From Steroidobacteraceae bacterium (lineage in GTDB: Bacteria > Pseudomonadota > Gammaproteobacteria > Steroidobacterales > Steroidobacteraceae): DNA of 64,000 bases. The stretch is from assembly GCA_019187185.1 (NCBI GenBank), contig JABAQU010000008.1, forward strand, positions 1-64,000, written 5' to 3'. Numbering within the stretch: position 1 is the first letter of the stretch; each line of letters begins with the position of its first letter. The notes below the pieces were generated by a model. That model saw only the letters and a program-made list of their open reading frames with translations. It was not told the origin of the DNA and did no database searches. The position numbers were made by a program, and so were the translations under genes. Of this stretch, positions 36,424 through 45,389 are shown piece after piece.

Positions 36424-38523
36424 ATGAATAACACGAGTGGGGCCGGTCGCCCGCTGCTGTTCGCGGCGCTCGCGGCAACCGGAATCGGGGTGTTCGGCGC
36501 GCCGGCGGCGCAGGCGTTCGAGTTCCAGAACGACGCGGGCACCCTGCGCGGCAGCTGGGATACGACCATCAGTTTCGGCGAGGCGTGGCGCATCGAGGAT
36601 CGCGACTGCCGGCTGATCGCCAACGCGAACGGCGGTTGCGGACGCTCGGCGAATGGCGACGACGGCGACATCAACTACCCGCAGGGCCTGTTCAGCCGCG
36701 CTGCCAAGGTCGTGTCCGAACTCGGTTTGCAGTATGGCGATGTCGGCATGTTCGTGCGCGGCTCGGCGCTGTACGACTTCGACGTGATGGGCGGCAACAC
36801 GGCGCGCACGCCGCTGTCGAAGGCCGCGAAGGACCTCGTCGGCAGCTACGAACGCCTGCTCGATGCGTTCGCCTACTGGAAATTCGGCGAGGGCGGCACG
36901 CAGGGTGAACTGCGCCTCGGTCGCCAGGTCGTCAGCTGGGGCGAGAGCACGTTCATCCAGAACGGCATCAACATCATCAACCACTTCGACGTCGCGGCGC
37001 TGCGCGTGCCGGGCTCGGAGCTGCGCGAAGGATTCATGCCGCAGGAGATGGCGCTGCTGTCGCTGCAGTTCAACGAGAACCTGAGCGCGCAGGCGGTGTA
37101 CATCGCCGACTGGGACGCGACGATACCGGAGCCGACCGGCTCCTATTTCAGCACCAATGATTTCGCGGTCACCGGCGGCAGCAAGGTGCTGCTCGGCTTC
37201 GGCGCATTCTCCGACCAGGGTGTCGACTTCAGCGCGCTCGGCGGGCCGCTCATCCGCGACTTCCAGCAGGTGCCGCGCCTCGCGACCCGCGAACCGGACG
37301 ACCAGGGCCAGTACGGCGTCAACATGAAGCTGTACCTGCCGAACTTCGGCAACGGCACCGAGATCGGCCTGTACTTCATCAATTACCACAGCCGCCTGCC
37401 GCTGATTTCGGGCCGCACCGGCACACGGGCCGGCATCGGCAACTCCATCGGCGGTCTCACGGCAGTCGGCGCCGCGGCACAGGGGCTTGCGGCAGGCCTG
37501 CCGTTCGGTGCGGCGGTGGCGACCGCCGCGCAGGTCGCCGTCGCGCGCGCGGCCGCGGCGGGCGGCAACCTGTCGCTCGCGACCGCCACGCAGTACGCGA
37601 CCATCGGCGCGAACACCCACCTGCAGGGCGGCAACGTCACGGCGCAGGCGACCAATATCGGCACGCACGAATACGCGAAGACCGCTGGCTACTTCACCGA
37701 GTATCCGGAAGACATCAAGCTGATCGGCCTGTCGTTCAACACGCAGCTGCAGCGCACGGGCATCGCGCTGCAGGGTGAAGTGTCCTATCGGCTGGATGCG
37801 CCGCTGCAGTTCGACGACGTTGAGCTGCTGTTCGCCGCGCTCACGCCGTTCGAGCAGGCTGCCTTCGCCGCGACGCAGCCGCCGGGCACGCCGTTTCCGG
37901 CCACTTGCCTGCCGGGCGCGGGTTCGACCCTGAGCCGTTGCGGCCAGCTCGGCGCGTACGGCATCAACAGCGAGATCCGGGGCTGGGAGCGCCACGATGT
38001 CGGCCAGTTCCAGTTTACGGCGACCAAGGTGTTCGCGAACGTGCTGCGCGCCTCGCAACTGGTGCTCGTCGGCGAGGCCGGTGTCACGCATGTCTTCGGT
38101 TTCGAGGACAAGCTCACCGGGGGCCCGAACGGGCGCGGCCTGCGTTACAACGGGCCGGCAACCGTGGTCAGCGGCAACGAGGCGCTCGCGAGCCGCCACT
38201 TCAACGAAGTCGAGCCGCAGGACAAGTTCGCGGATGCGACCTCGTGGGGCTATCGCATCGCCGCCCGTCTCGAGTACCCGAACCTCGTCGGGCCGTGGAA
38301 CGTGTTGCCGCGGGTCGCATTCCAGCAGGACGTGTCGGGCATCACCCCGGGGCCGGGCGGCAATTTCCAGGAAGGGCGCTACGGCGTGACCGTCGGTGTC
38401 GGCGCGAACCTGCGCGCGACCTGGGAACTCGACGTCGCGTGGACCACGTTTGCCGGCGCGAGCCGCTGGAATGAACTGAACGACCGCGACTACATCACCG
38501 CCACCGTCAAGTACTCGTTCTGA
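36424..38523 (+). CDS. DUF1302 family outer-membrane protein
   Basis: 699 residues with a cleavable signal peptide (end about AAQA, residue 31), then alternating beta strands and a terminal Phe (TVKYSF), as expected for an outer-membrane barrel. The start of the mature region, FEFQNDAGTLRGSWDTTISFGEAWRI, and the LGRQVVSWGESTFIQNG segment are typical of DUF1302. This protein is regularly found with DUF1329, YCF48 and an RND permease, in this same order. An Ala/Gln/Asn-rich segment (about 345-415) looks like an external loop. Function unproven. Confidence 0.85.
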   Translation: MNNTSGAGRPLLFAALAATGIGVFGAPAAQAFEFQNDAGTLRGSWDTTISFGEAWRIEDRDCRLIANANGGCGRSANGDDGDINYPQGLFSRAAKVVSELGLQYGDVGMFVRGSALYDFDVMGGNTARTPLSKAAKDLVGSYERLLDAFAYWKFGEGGTQGELRLGRQVVSWGESTFIQNGINIINHFDVAALRVPGSELREGFMPQEMALLSLQFNENLSAQAVYIADWDATIPEPTGSYFSTNDFAVTGGSKVLLGFGAFSDQGVDFSALGGPLIRDFQQVPRLATREPDDQGQYGVNMKLYLPNFGNGTEIGLYFINYHSRLPLISGRTGTRAGIGNSIGGLTAVGAAAQGLAAGLPFGAAVATAAQVAVARAAAAGGNLSLATATQYATIGANTHLQGGNVTAQATNIGTHEYAKTAGYFTEYPEDIKLIGLSFNTQLQRTGIALQGEVSYRLDAPLQFDDVELLFAALTPFEQAAFAATQPPGTPFPATCLPGAGSTLSRCGQLGAYGINSEIRGWERHDVGQFQFTATKVFANVLRASQLVLVGEAGVTHVFGFEDKLTGGPNGRGLRYNGPATVVSGNEALASRHFNEVEPQDKFADATSWGYRIAARLEYPNLVGPWNVLPRVAFQQDVSGITPGPGGNFQEGRYGVTVGVGANLRATWELDVAWTTFAGASRWNELNDRDYITATVKYSF

Positions 38524-38562
38524 ACGGCGCGGATCGCCGCCCGGCATCGCAGGAGGACACAC

Positions 38563-39936
38563 ATGAAACGCCATCTGACACAGGCACTGGCGCTCGCCCT
38601 GGCCGCCATCGCGACACCGGCGCTCGCGGCGGTGAGTGCGCAGGAGGCAGCGCGCCTCGGCGTCGATCTCACGCCGCTCGGTGGCGAGATGAAGGGCAAC
38701 GCAGAGGGCACGATCCCGGCGTGGACCGGCGGGCTCGGTTCACCGGCCAGGGCCGGCTTCGCGTCGTACAAGGTGGGCGATCATCGGCCGGATCCGTACG
38801 CGGCCGACAAGCCGCTCTTCACGATCACGGCCGCCAACATGGCGCAGTACGCCGGCCGGCTGACGGAGGGCCAGAAGAAGCTGCTGCAGCAGTACAAGGC
38901 CACCTACAAGATGATCGTCTACCCGACGCATCGCAGCGCGGCGGTTCCGCAGCGCATCTACGATGCGACGAAGCGCATCGCGACCACCGCGAATCTCGCG
39001 GCCGGCGGCAATGGCGTCACGGGTGCGGGCGAAGGCATTCCGTTCCCGATCCCGACGGAGGGTGTGCAGGTCTTCTGGAATCACATCCTGCGCTATCGCG
39101 CGAATGCGGTGCTGCGCCACATCGGCCAGGCGCCGGTCACGGTGAGCGGCGACTACACGATGGTGAAGTTCATCGACGACACGTTCGCCGCGTACAGCAT
39201 GCCGGGCGCGCGTTCCGACAACCTGAACAACATCATCCTGTATTTCATCCAGGAGACCGTCGCGCCCGCGCGGCTCGCCGGCGAGATCCTGCTCGTGCAC
39301 GAGACGCTCGACCAGTCGGTCGAGAACCGCAAGGCGTGGGTCTACAACCCCGGCCAGCGCCGCGTGCGCCGCGCGCCGAACGTCGCGTTCGACAACCCGG
39401 GGACGAATTCCGACAACCTGCGCACCTCCGACCAGCTCGACATGTACAACGGCAGTCCGCAGCGTTATGACTGGAAGATCGTCGGCAAGAAGGAAATGTA
39501 CGTGCCGTACAATTCCTACCGGCTCGCGAGCCACCAGCTGAAGTACAGCGACATCCTGAAGAAGAACCACATCAACCAGGATCACGCGCGCTACGAGCTG
39601 CACCGCGTGTGGGTCGTCGATTCGACCCTGAAGCCCGGCCAGAACCACCTCTACAGCCGCCGTACGCTGTATGTCGACGAGGATTCCTGGCAGATCCTCG
39701 CGGTCGACTGCTACGACCGCCGCGGCGAGCTCTATCGCGTGCAGGAAGGCCACGCGATGGAGTTCTACGACGTGCCGACGCTGTGGACCACGCTCGAGAC
39801 CGTCATGGATCTCAGCAACGGCCGCTACCTCGCATTCGGCCTGCAGAACGAGGAGCCGAGAGGCTACGACTTCACGATCCAGCGCACCGCGGCGGACTAT
39901 CAGCCGAGCCAGCTGGCGCGACGTGGCGTGCGGTGA
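38563..39936 (+). CDS. DUF1329 family exported protein
   Basis: 457 residues with a signal peptide (ATPALA, about residue 22). DUF1329 features include an early RLGVDLTPLGGEMKGNAEGTIPAWTGG and a later RMYVPYNSYRL-like segment (KEMYVPYNSYRLAS), with VYNPGQRRVRRAP in between. The fold is related to the LolA/LolB-type beta sheets that carry lipids (family knowledge), so it may be a periplasmic or outer-membrane lipid carrier. Its end overlaps the YCF48 gene's GTG by 14 bases. Confidence 0.85.
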   Translation: MKRHLTQALALALAAIATPALAAVSAQEAARLGVDLTPLGGEMKGNAEGTIPAWTGGLGSPARAGFASYKVGDHRPDPYAADKPLFTITAANMAQYAGRLTEGQKKLLQQYKATYKMIVYPTHRSAAVPQRIYDATKRIATTANLAAGGNGVTGAGEGIPFPIPTEGVQVFWNHILRYRANAVLRHIGQAPVTVSGDYTMVKFIDDTFAAYSMPGARSDNLNNIILYFIQETVAPARLAGEILLVHETLDQSVENRKAWVYNPGQRRVRRAPNVAFDNPGTNSDNLRTSDQLDMYNGSPQRYDWKIVGKKEMYVPYNSYRLASHQLKYSDILKKNHINQDHARYELHRVWVVDSTLKPGQNHLYSRRTLYVDEDSWQILAVDCYDRRGELYRVQEGHAMEFYDVPTLWTTLETVMDLSNGRYLAFGLQNEEPRGYDFTIQRTAADYQPSQLARRGVR

Positions 39937-40924
39937 GGCACTGAGACATGGCGGGGCGCGGCGCGCACTGCTCGCGTCGCTGCTCGCGCTGCCGCTGCTC
40001 GCGGCCCCCGCAGCCCCGGTCGAGGAGTCATGGGTCGCGCCGCTCGCGTCGAAGACGCTGCTCCTCGACATCGCCGCTTTCGGGGACAAGCGCATCGCGG
40101 TCGGTTCACGCGGCCACATCCTCGTCTCCGGCGACGCGGGCGCCACGTGGACCCAGTCGCCGCACGTACCGACCCGCGCCCTGCTGACCGCGGTGACGCT
40201 GCTCGATGCGGAGCACGGCTGGGCGGTGGGTCACGACGAGGTGATCCTGCGCACGACCGACGGCGGTGCGACCTGGAGCAGGGTGCACGAGTCGATCGAG
40301 GCAGAGCGGCCGCTCCTCGACGTGTGGTTCGGCGACGCGCAGCACGGCATCGCGATCGGCGCCTACTCGGCCTATTACACGACGGCGGACGGCGGCGTCA
40401 CCTGGGCCGCGCGACCCTTCGTCGACGCGGCCGCGCCGCCCGCCACGGCCGACGCGGAGCCGCCGATCGACTATCACCTGAACCGCATCGTGGCGGCAGC
40501 GGGGCATCTGTACATCGCGGCCGAGGCGGGCCACATCTATCGCTCGGACGACCAGGGCGAAACCTGGCGCTCGCTGCCGCTGCCCTACGACGGCTCGATG
40601 TACGGGCTCCTGCCGCTCGATGGCGAATCGCTCCTGGCGTTCGGGCTGCGCGGGCACCTGTTTCGCACCGACGACGCGGGGCAGACATGGGTACAAGTGC
40701 CGACCGGCACCGCCGCGATGCTCACGTCGGGCGTGCGCCTCGATGCGCGCACGCTCGTCATCGTCGGGCTGTCGGGTGTCGTGCTCGTGAGTCGTGATGC
40801 GGGCGGGAGTTTCACGCTGCAGCAGCGCGCGGACCGCAAGGGGCTGTCCGGCGTCGCCCCGGGGCGCGACGGCCGGCTGATCGTGGTCGGCGAGGGCGGC
40901 ATCGAGACGGTGACGCTGCAATGA
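39923..40924 (+). CDS. YCF48-like beta-propeller protein
   Basis: 333 residues. After a signal-like segment (about 14-28) six Asp-box-like blade ends are visible: SGDAGATW, TTDGGATW, TADGGVTW, SDDQGETW, TDDAGQTW and SRDAGGSF, giving a propeller of the photosystem-assembly (YCF48) type. No photosynthesis genes are near; in this operon context it is likely an envelope partner of the RND permease. The GTG start overlaps the DUF1329 gene; its ribosome binding site is poor. The stop overlaps the RND start (ATGA). Confidence 0.8.
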   Translation: MACGEALRHGGARRALLASLLALPLLAAPAAPVEESWVAPLASKTLLLDIAAFGDKRIAVGSRGHILVSGDAGATWTQSPHVPTRALLTAVTLLDAEHGWAVGHDEVILRTTDGGATWSRVHESIEAERPLLDVWFGDAQHGIAIGAYSAYYTTADGGVTWAARPFVDAAAPPATADAEPPIDYHLNRIVAAAGHLYIAAEAGHIYRSDDQGETWRSLPLPYDGSMYGLLPLDGESLLAFGLRGHLFRTDDAGQTWVQVPTGTAAMLTSGVRLDARTLVIVGLSGVVLVSRDAGGSFTLQQRADRKGLSGVAPGRDGRLIVVGEGGIETVTLQ

Positions 40925-43251
40925 CGCTGGCCGACCGGCTCGAGCACCCGATCTTCGATCATCGGCGCACGATCATCACCGCGTTCGTGCTGGTCACGCT
41001 CGCATTCGCGGTGATCTGCGCGCGGGGGCTGCGCATCGATGCGTCGTTCACGAAGCAGCTGCCGGTCGAGCACGAGTACATGCGCACCTACCTCGATCCG
41101 GCGGTCGAGGAATTCCGCGGCGCGAACCGCGTGCTGATCGCGCTGATCGCCCGCGACGGCAACATGTTCACGCCGGAGTTCTTCGATGCGCTGAAGCTCG
41201 CGACCGACGAAGTGATCGTGATGGACGGCATCGACCGCGGCCGCGTGCAGTCGCTCTTCACGCCGAACGTCCGCTACCTCGAGGTGGTCGAGGACGGCAT
41301 CGAGGCCGGCAACGTCGTGCCCGCGGACTTCGAGCCGACCCGGGCCGCGATGGCGCAGGTGCGCGAGAACATCCTGAAGGCGGGCATCGTGGGCCGGCTC
41401 GTCGCGAACGATTTCTCGGGCGCGCTCGTCTCGGCGATCGTGCTCGACCAGGACGCGAACGGCCGCCCGGTGGACCCGATCGCCGTGTCGAAGGCGCTCG
41501 AGAAGCAGGTACGCGACCGCATCGAGGGTGCGGGCGGCTTCCCGGGCATCGAAGTGCACATGATCGGCTTTGCGATCATGATGGGCGACATCGCGGCCGG
41601 TGCCTTGTCCGTGATCGTGTTCGCGATCGTGACGCTCGTGCTCACGCTGCTGTCGGTCTGGCTCTACTGCCAGTCGCTGCGCATCGCGCTCGTGCCGGTC
41701 GTGTGCTCGCTGGTCGCGGTCGTCTGGCAGCTCGGCGTGCTGGTCGTGCTCGGCCTCGGCATCGATCCGCTCGGGCTCCTCGTGCCGTTCCTGATCTTCG
41801 CGATCGGCGTGAGCCATGGCGTGCAGAAGATCAGCGCGGTGTCGGACGCCGCGATGGAGGGGCTCGACAGCGTGACGGCGGCCCGCCGCACCTTCCACCA
41901 GCTCTTCCAGCCCGCAATCGTCGCGCTGCTCGCCGATCTCGTCGGCTTCGTCACGATCCTGATGATCCCGGTGCAGGTGATCCGCGAGATGGCGGTCACC
42001 GCGAGCATCGGCGTCGCGATCGTGATCCTCACGGACCTCGTGCTGCTGCCGGTGCTCGTGTGCCACGTGAAATTCGGGCCACGCTATCGCGAGCGGGTCG
42101 AGCAGCGGCAGGCGCGCCTCGCGCGCTGGTGGCACGGCCTCGCGCGCATCACCCGCCGCGGGCCTGCGGCCGCGATCATCGCGTTCGCGATCGTGCTCGC
42201 GGTGGCCGGTGCGTGGAAGGGCCGCGAAACACCGATCGGCGACACGCAGGCGGGAGTTCCGGAACTGCGTCCCGACTCGCGGTACAACATCGACAGCGAC
42301 ATCATCACGCGCAAGTTCTCGATCGGAGTCGACGTGTTCACGGTGATCGTCGCCGCGAAGACGCCGGTGTGCGTGAGCTACGACATGATGACGGCGATCG
42401 ACCGCTTCGCGTGGCACATGCAGAACGTGCCGGGCGTGCAGGACGTGGTCACGCTGCCCTACGTCGCGAAGGTCGCGATCGCGGGCTGGAACGAAGGCAG
42501 CCTCGCGTGGCGCAGCATCCCCCGCAACCCCGACACGCTCACGCAGTCGACGAGATATGTCGAGACGAGCACGGGTCTGCTGAATGCGGACTGCACGATC
42601 GTGCCCGTCTACATCTTCCTCGAGGACCACCGGGCGGGCACGATCGAGCGGGTCGTCGCGGCAGCCAGGGCGTGGCGCACCGCGCATCCGGTTCCGGGCG
42701 CGGAGTTTCGCCTCGCGACGGGCAATGTCGGCGTGATGGCGGCCACCAACGAAGAAGTGAAGGCGAAGGAGTTCCCGATCCTCGCGGGCGTGTTCGCCGC
42801 CGTCAGCCTCATGTGTCTCGCGACCTTCCGCTCGTTGCTCGGCACGATCCTCGTCGTGCTGCCGCTCGCGCTCGTCTCGGTGCTCGTCTACGCCGTGATG
42901 GCGATCGTCGGCATCGGCCTCAAGGTCACGACGCTGCCCATGGTGGCGCTCGGCGCGGGCATCGGCGTCGACTACGGCATCTATCTCTACAGCCGCATGC
43001 AGGAATTCCTGAGGCAGGGCCTCGCCGTGCGCGATGCGTACGAGCGCACGATGCGGGTCACCGGGGCGAGCATCATCTTCACGGGTGTCACGCTCGCGAT
43101 CGGCGTGGCGACCTGGGTGTTCTCGCCGCTGAAGTTCCAGGCCGACATCGGCGTGATGCTGACCTTCATGTTCCTCGTGAACATGCTGGGCGCGATCATC
43201 CTGCTGCCGGCGCTCGCGGCGTGGCTCGTGCGCCGCCCCAGGGCGGCGTGA
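40921..43251 (+). CDS. RND/MMPL-family transporter
   Basis: 776 residues, MMPL-type RND permease (12 transmembrane helices in two halves, with a large periplasmic loop after helix 1 and helix 7). The first helix is at about 17-37; helix cluster 2-6 is at about 225-385 and the second cluster from about 630 to 770. The size and the SSD-like loops resemble HpnN-type lipid exporters. With DUF1302, DUF1329 and YCF48 it probably forms an envelope transport system, but direction and substrate are not known. Confidence 0.85.
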   Translation: MTLADRLEHPIFDHRRTIITAFVLVTLAFAVICARGLRIDASFTKQLPVEHEYMRTYLDPAVEEFRGANRVLIALIARDGNMFTPEFFDALKLATDEVIVMDGIDRGRVQSLFTPNVRYLEVVEDGIEAGNVVPADFEPTRAAMAQVRENILKAGIVGRLVANDFSGALVSAIVLDQDANGRPVDPIAVSKALEKQVRDRIEGAGGFPGIEVHMIGFAIMMGDIAAGALSVIVFAIVTLVLTLLSVWLYCQSLRIALVPVVCSLVAVVWQLGVLVVLGLGIDPLGLLVPFLIFAIGVSHGVQKISAVSDAAMEGLDSVTAARRTFHQLFQPAIVALLADLVGFVTILMIPVQVIREMAVTASIGVAIVILTDLVLLPVLVCHVKFGPRYRERVEQRQARLARWWHGLARITRRGPAAAIIAFAIVLAVAGAWKGRETPIGDTQAGVPELRPDSRYNIDSDIITRKFSIGVDVFTVIVAAKTPVCVSYDMMTAIDRFAWHMQNVPGVQDVVTLPYVAKVAIAGWNEGSLAWRSIPRNPDTLTQSTRYVETSTGLLNADCTIVPVYIFLEDHRAGTIERVVAAARAWRTAHPVPGAEFRLATGNVGVMAATNEEVKAKEFPILAGVFAAVSLMCLATFRSLLGTILVVLPLALVSVLVYAVMAIVGIGLKVTTLPMVALGAGIGVDYGIYLYSRMQEFLRQGLAVRDAYERTMRVTGASIIFTGVTLAIGVATWVFSPLKFQADIGVMLTFMFLVNMLGAIILLPALAAWLVRRPRAA

Positions 43252-43367
43252 GCGCACGATGCGCGACGTTCGCGGCATAATGGGCGCATCGCAGTCGCCG
43301 GAGACTCCCATGCCACGCCTGCATCGCGCGAGTGACGGCATCGAAGTGGGCCGGACGGAGTAGATGC

Positions 43368-43874
43368 ATGGCAAGAAAGTTGTCCCGTTTGGCGCTCCTC
43401 GCGCTGCTCCCGGTTTCGATGCTCGCGGCATGCGGCGACGATCCGGTGTCCGTAGCGCAGGCGGAAGCGGAACCGGCTGCTGCACGCGGGGCAATGCCGC
43501 TTGTCGTGGTCCACAAGACCGAGGCGTGCGGCTGTTGCGAGGCGTGGGTCACGCACATGAAGCGCGCCGGATTTCCGGTCGAAGTACGCAATGTCGACAA
43601 CCTGGATGCGATCAAGGAAAGAGTCGGCGTGCCTTACGCGAAGGGCTCCTGCCACACGGCCGAGGTGGGCGGCTACTTCGTCGAAGGTCATGTTCCCGCG
43701 GACGATGTGAAACGGCTGCTCGCGGAGAAGCCGCGCGTGCGAGGCCTCACGGTGCCCGGCATGCCCGCCGGTTCACCCGGCATGGAAGTGCCGGACGGCA
43801 CCGTGGCCCCCTACGACGTCGAACTCGTTGCCGTCGATGGCAGCACCGCGATCTACGCGCATCACGGCCCGTGA
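43368..43874 (+). CDS. DUF411 family lipoprotein, probable metal binding
   Basis: 168 residues. The lipobox is SMLAAC (Cys 22). DUF411 carries the motif CGCC (54-57) in HKTEACGCCEAWVTH and a further Cys/His in KGSCHTAEVGGYFVEGHVPA. DUF411 proteins are linked to copper or other metal resistance. GGAG seven bases before the ATG gives a good ribosome site, and a CATAAT -10-like box lies about 90 bases upstream in the 116-base gap. No other metal gene is adjacent. Confidence 0.85.
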   Translation: MARKLSRLALLALLPVSMLAACGDDPVSVAQAEAEPAAARGAMPLVVVHKTEACGCCEAWVTHMKRAGFPVEVRNVDNLDAIKERVGVPYAKGSCHTAEVGGYFVEGHVPADDVKRLLAEKPRVRGLTVPGMPAGSPGMEVPDGTVAPYDVELVAVDGSTAIYAHHGP

Positions 43875-43931
43875 CCGTGCGCGCGTGGGCAGGTGCGCAG
43901 TCGCGAGCCGCCATGGCAGGCAGACTCATCG

Positions 43932-45389
43932 ATGACGCCTGACGAGTTTCGCGCGGCTGCCCACCGGCTCGTCGACTGGATCGCCGATTACCGCGAGAAG
44001 GTCTATGCCGGGCAGCTGCCGGTGTTGTCCGCGAAGCGCCCGGGAGAAATCCGCGCCGCATTGCCGGCGTCGCCACCCTCGACTCCCGAGCCTTTCGAGG
44101 CGGTGTTGCGCGACCTCGACGCGATCATCCTCCCGGGCTGCACGAACTGGCAGAGCCCGGATTTCTTCGGCTACTTTCCCTCGAATAGTGCGCTCGCCGC
44201 CGTGCTCGGCGATTTCGCGAGCACGGGGCTCGCGCAGCTCGGCCTGAACTGGCAGTCGAGTCCCGCGCTGACCGAGCTCGAGGAAGTCACGACCGACTGG
44301 CTGCGACAGATGCTGGGTCTCCCGGCGGAGTTTCGCGGTGTCATCCAGGGGACCGCGTCGGAGGCGACGCTGGTTGCGCTCATCTGCGCACGCGAACGGG
44401 CGACCGGCCATGCCGCCGCCCGCGGTGGCCTGCAATCGGCCGGCGCATCGCTCGCCCTCTACTGCACGGCACAGGCGCACAGCTCGGTCGAGAAGGCTGC
44501 AGCGCTCGCCGGCTTCGGGCGCGAGCAGGTGCGCCTCATCCCGACGGACGCTGCATACGGCATGCAGGCCGACGCCTTTGCGGCGGCAGTCGACGAGGAC
44601 CTCGGGCGCGGCGTGCGGCCGTGTGCCGTCGTCGCAACGGTCGGTACCACGGGCACGACCGCGATCGATCCGGTCGACGACATTGGCCGCATCGCGGCGT
44701 CGCGTGGCGTGTGGCTGCACGTCGACGGCGCGATGGGCGGCTCCGCGATGATCCTGCCCGAATGCCGTCGCCTCTGGGCCGGCATCGAGCAGGCCGATTC
44801 GCTCGTCGTGAACCCGCACAAGTGGCTCGGCGTCTCGATGGACTGTTCGGTGTACTACGTGCGCGACCCGCAGCACCTCGTGCGCGTGATGTCGACGAAT
44901 CCGAGCTACCTGCAGACGGGCGCGGACGCGGCGACGACCAGCTATCGCGACTGGGGCGTGCCGCTCGGGCGGCGCATGCGCGCGCTCAAGCTGTGGTTCC
45001 TGATCCGCGAGCAGGGCGTCGCCGGTCTCGAGGCCCGCCTGCGCCGTGACCTCGCGCTCGCGCGCTGGCTCGCGGCGAAAGTCGATGCGACGGCGCACTG
45101 GGTGCGTCTCGCGCCGGTGCCGCTGCAGACCGTGTGTGTGCGCCACGAGCCGCCGGGGCTCGCGGGCGAGGCGCTCGATGCGCACACCCTCGACTGGGTC
45201 GCGCGCATCAATGCCTCCGGCCGCGCGTATCTCACGCCCGCGCAGCTCGACGGCCGATGGATGGTGCGCGTGTCGCTCGGCGTCGAGCGCACCGAGCGGA
45301 TCCATGTCGAGGCGCTCTGGCGGCTGATGCGGCAGGCAGCGGAGGGTCCGGCGGGCGACCCGCTCGCGCCTCAGCCGAACGACCAGTAG
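43932..45389 (+). CDS. Group II PLP-dependent amino-acid decarboxylase
   Basis: 485 residues, group II decarboxylase family (aromatic L-amino acid / glutamate / tyrosine decarboxylases). The PLP lysine is in NPHKWLG (Lys 297); the CNWQSPDFFGYFPSN-type segment near residue 70 and the TVGTTGTTAIDPVDDI segment match the aromatic amino acid decarboxylase branch. The product could be tryptamine, tyramine or a related amine. The 3' end overlaps the convergent transferase gene by 19 bases. Confidence 0.88.
   Translation: MTPDEFRAAAHRLVDWIADYREKVYAGQLPVLSAKRPGEIRAALPASPPSTPEPFEAVLRDLDAIILPGCTNWQSPDFFGYFPSNSALAAVLGDFASTGLAQLGLNWQSSPALTELEEVTTDWLRQMLGLPAEFRGVIQGTASEATLVALICARERATGHAAARGGLQSAGASLALYCTAQAHSSVEKAAALAGFGREQVRLIPTDAAYGMQADAFAAAVDEDLGRGVRPCAVVATVGTTGTTAIDPVDDIGRIAASRGVWLHVDGAMGGSAMILPECRRLWAGIEQADSLVVNPHKWLGVSMDCSVYYVRDPQHLVRVMSTNPSYLQTGADAATTSYRDWGVPLGRRMRALKLWFLIREQGVAGLEARLRRDLALARWLAAKVDATAHWVRLAPVPLQTVCVRHEPPGLAGEALDAHTLDWVARINASGRAYLTPAQLDGRWMVRVSLGVERTERIHVEALWRLMRQAAEGPAGDPLAPQPNDQ

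Noticed and set aside
33814..38574. Very long open frame on the minus strand opposite plsB and the DUF1302 gene
   Set aside because: It is antisense to two well-supported genes, has no recognisable domain, and shows the Arg/Glu/Ala/His/Asp-rich composition of a GC-rich shadow frame.
41703..43280. Alternative plus-strand frame over the RND gene
   Set aside because: The composition is Arg/Gly/Ala-rich without hydrophobic helices, whereas the frame from 40921 has the full MMPL pattern.
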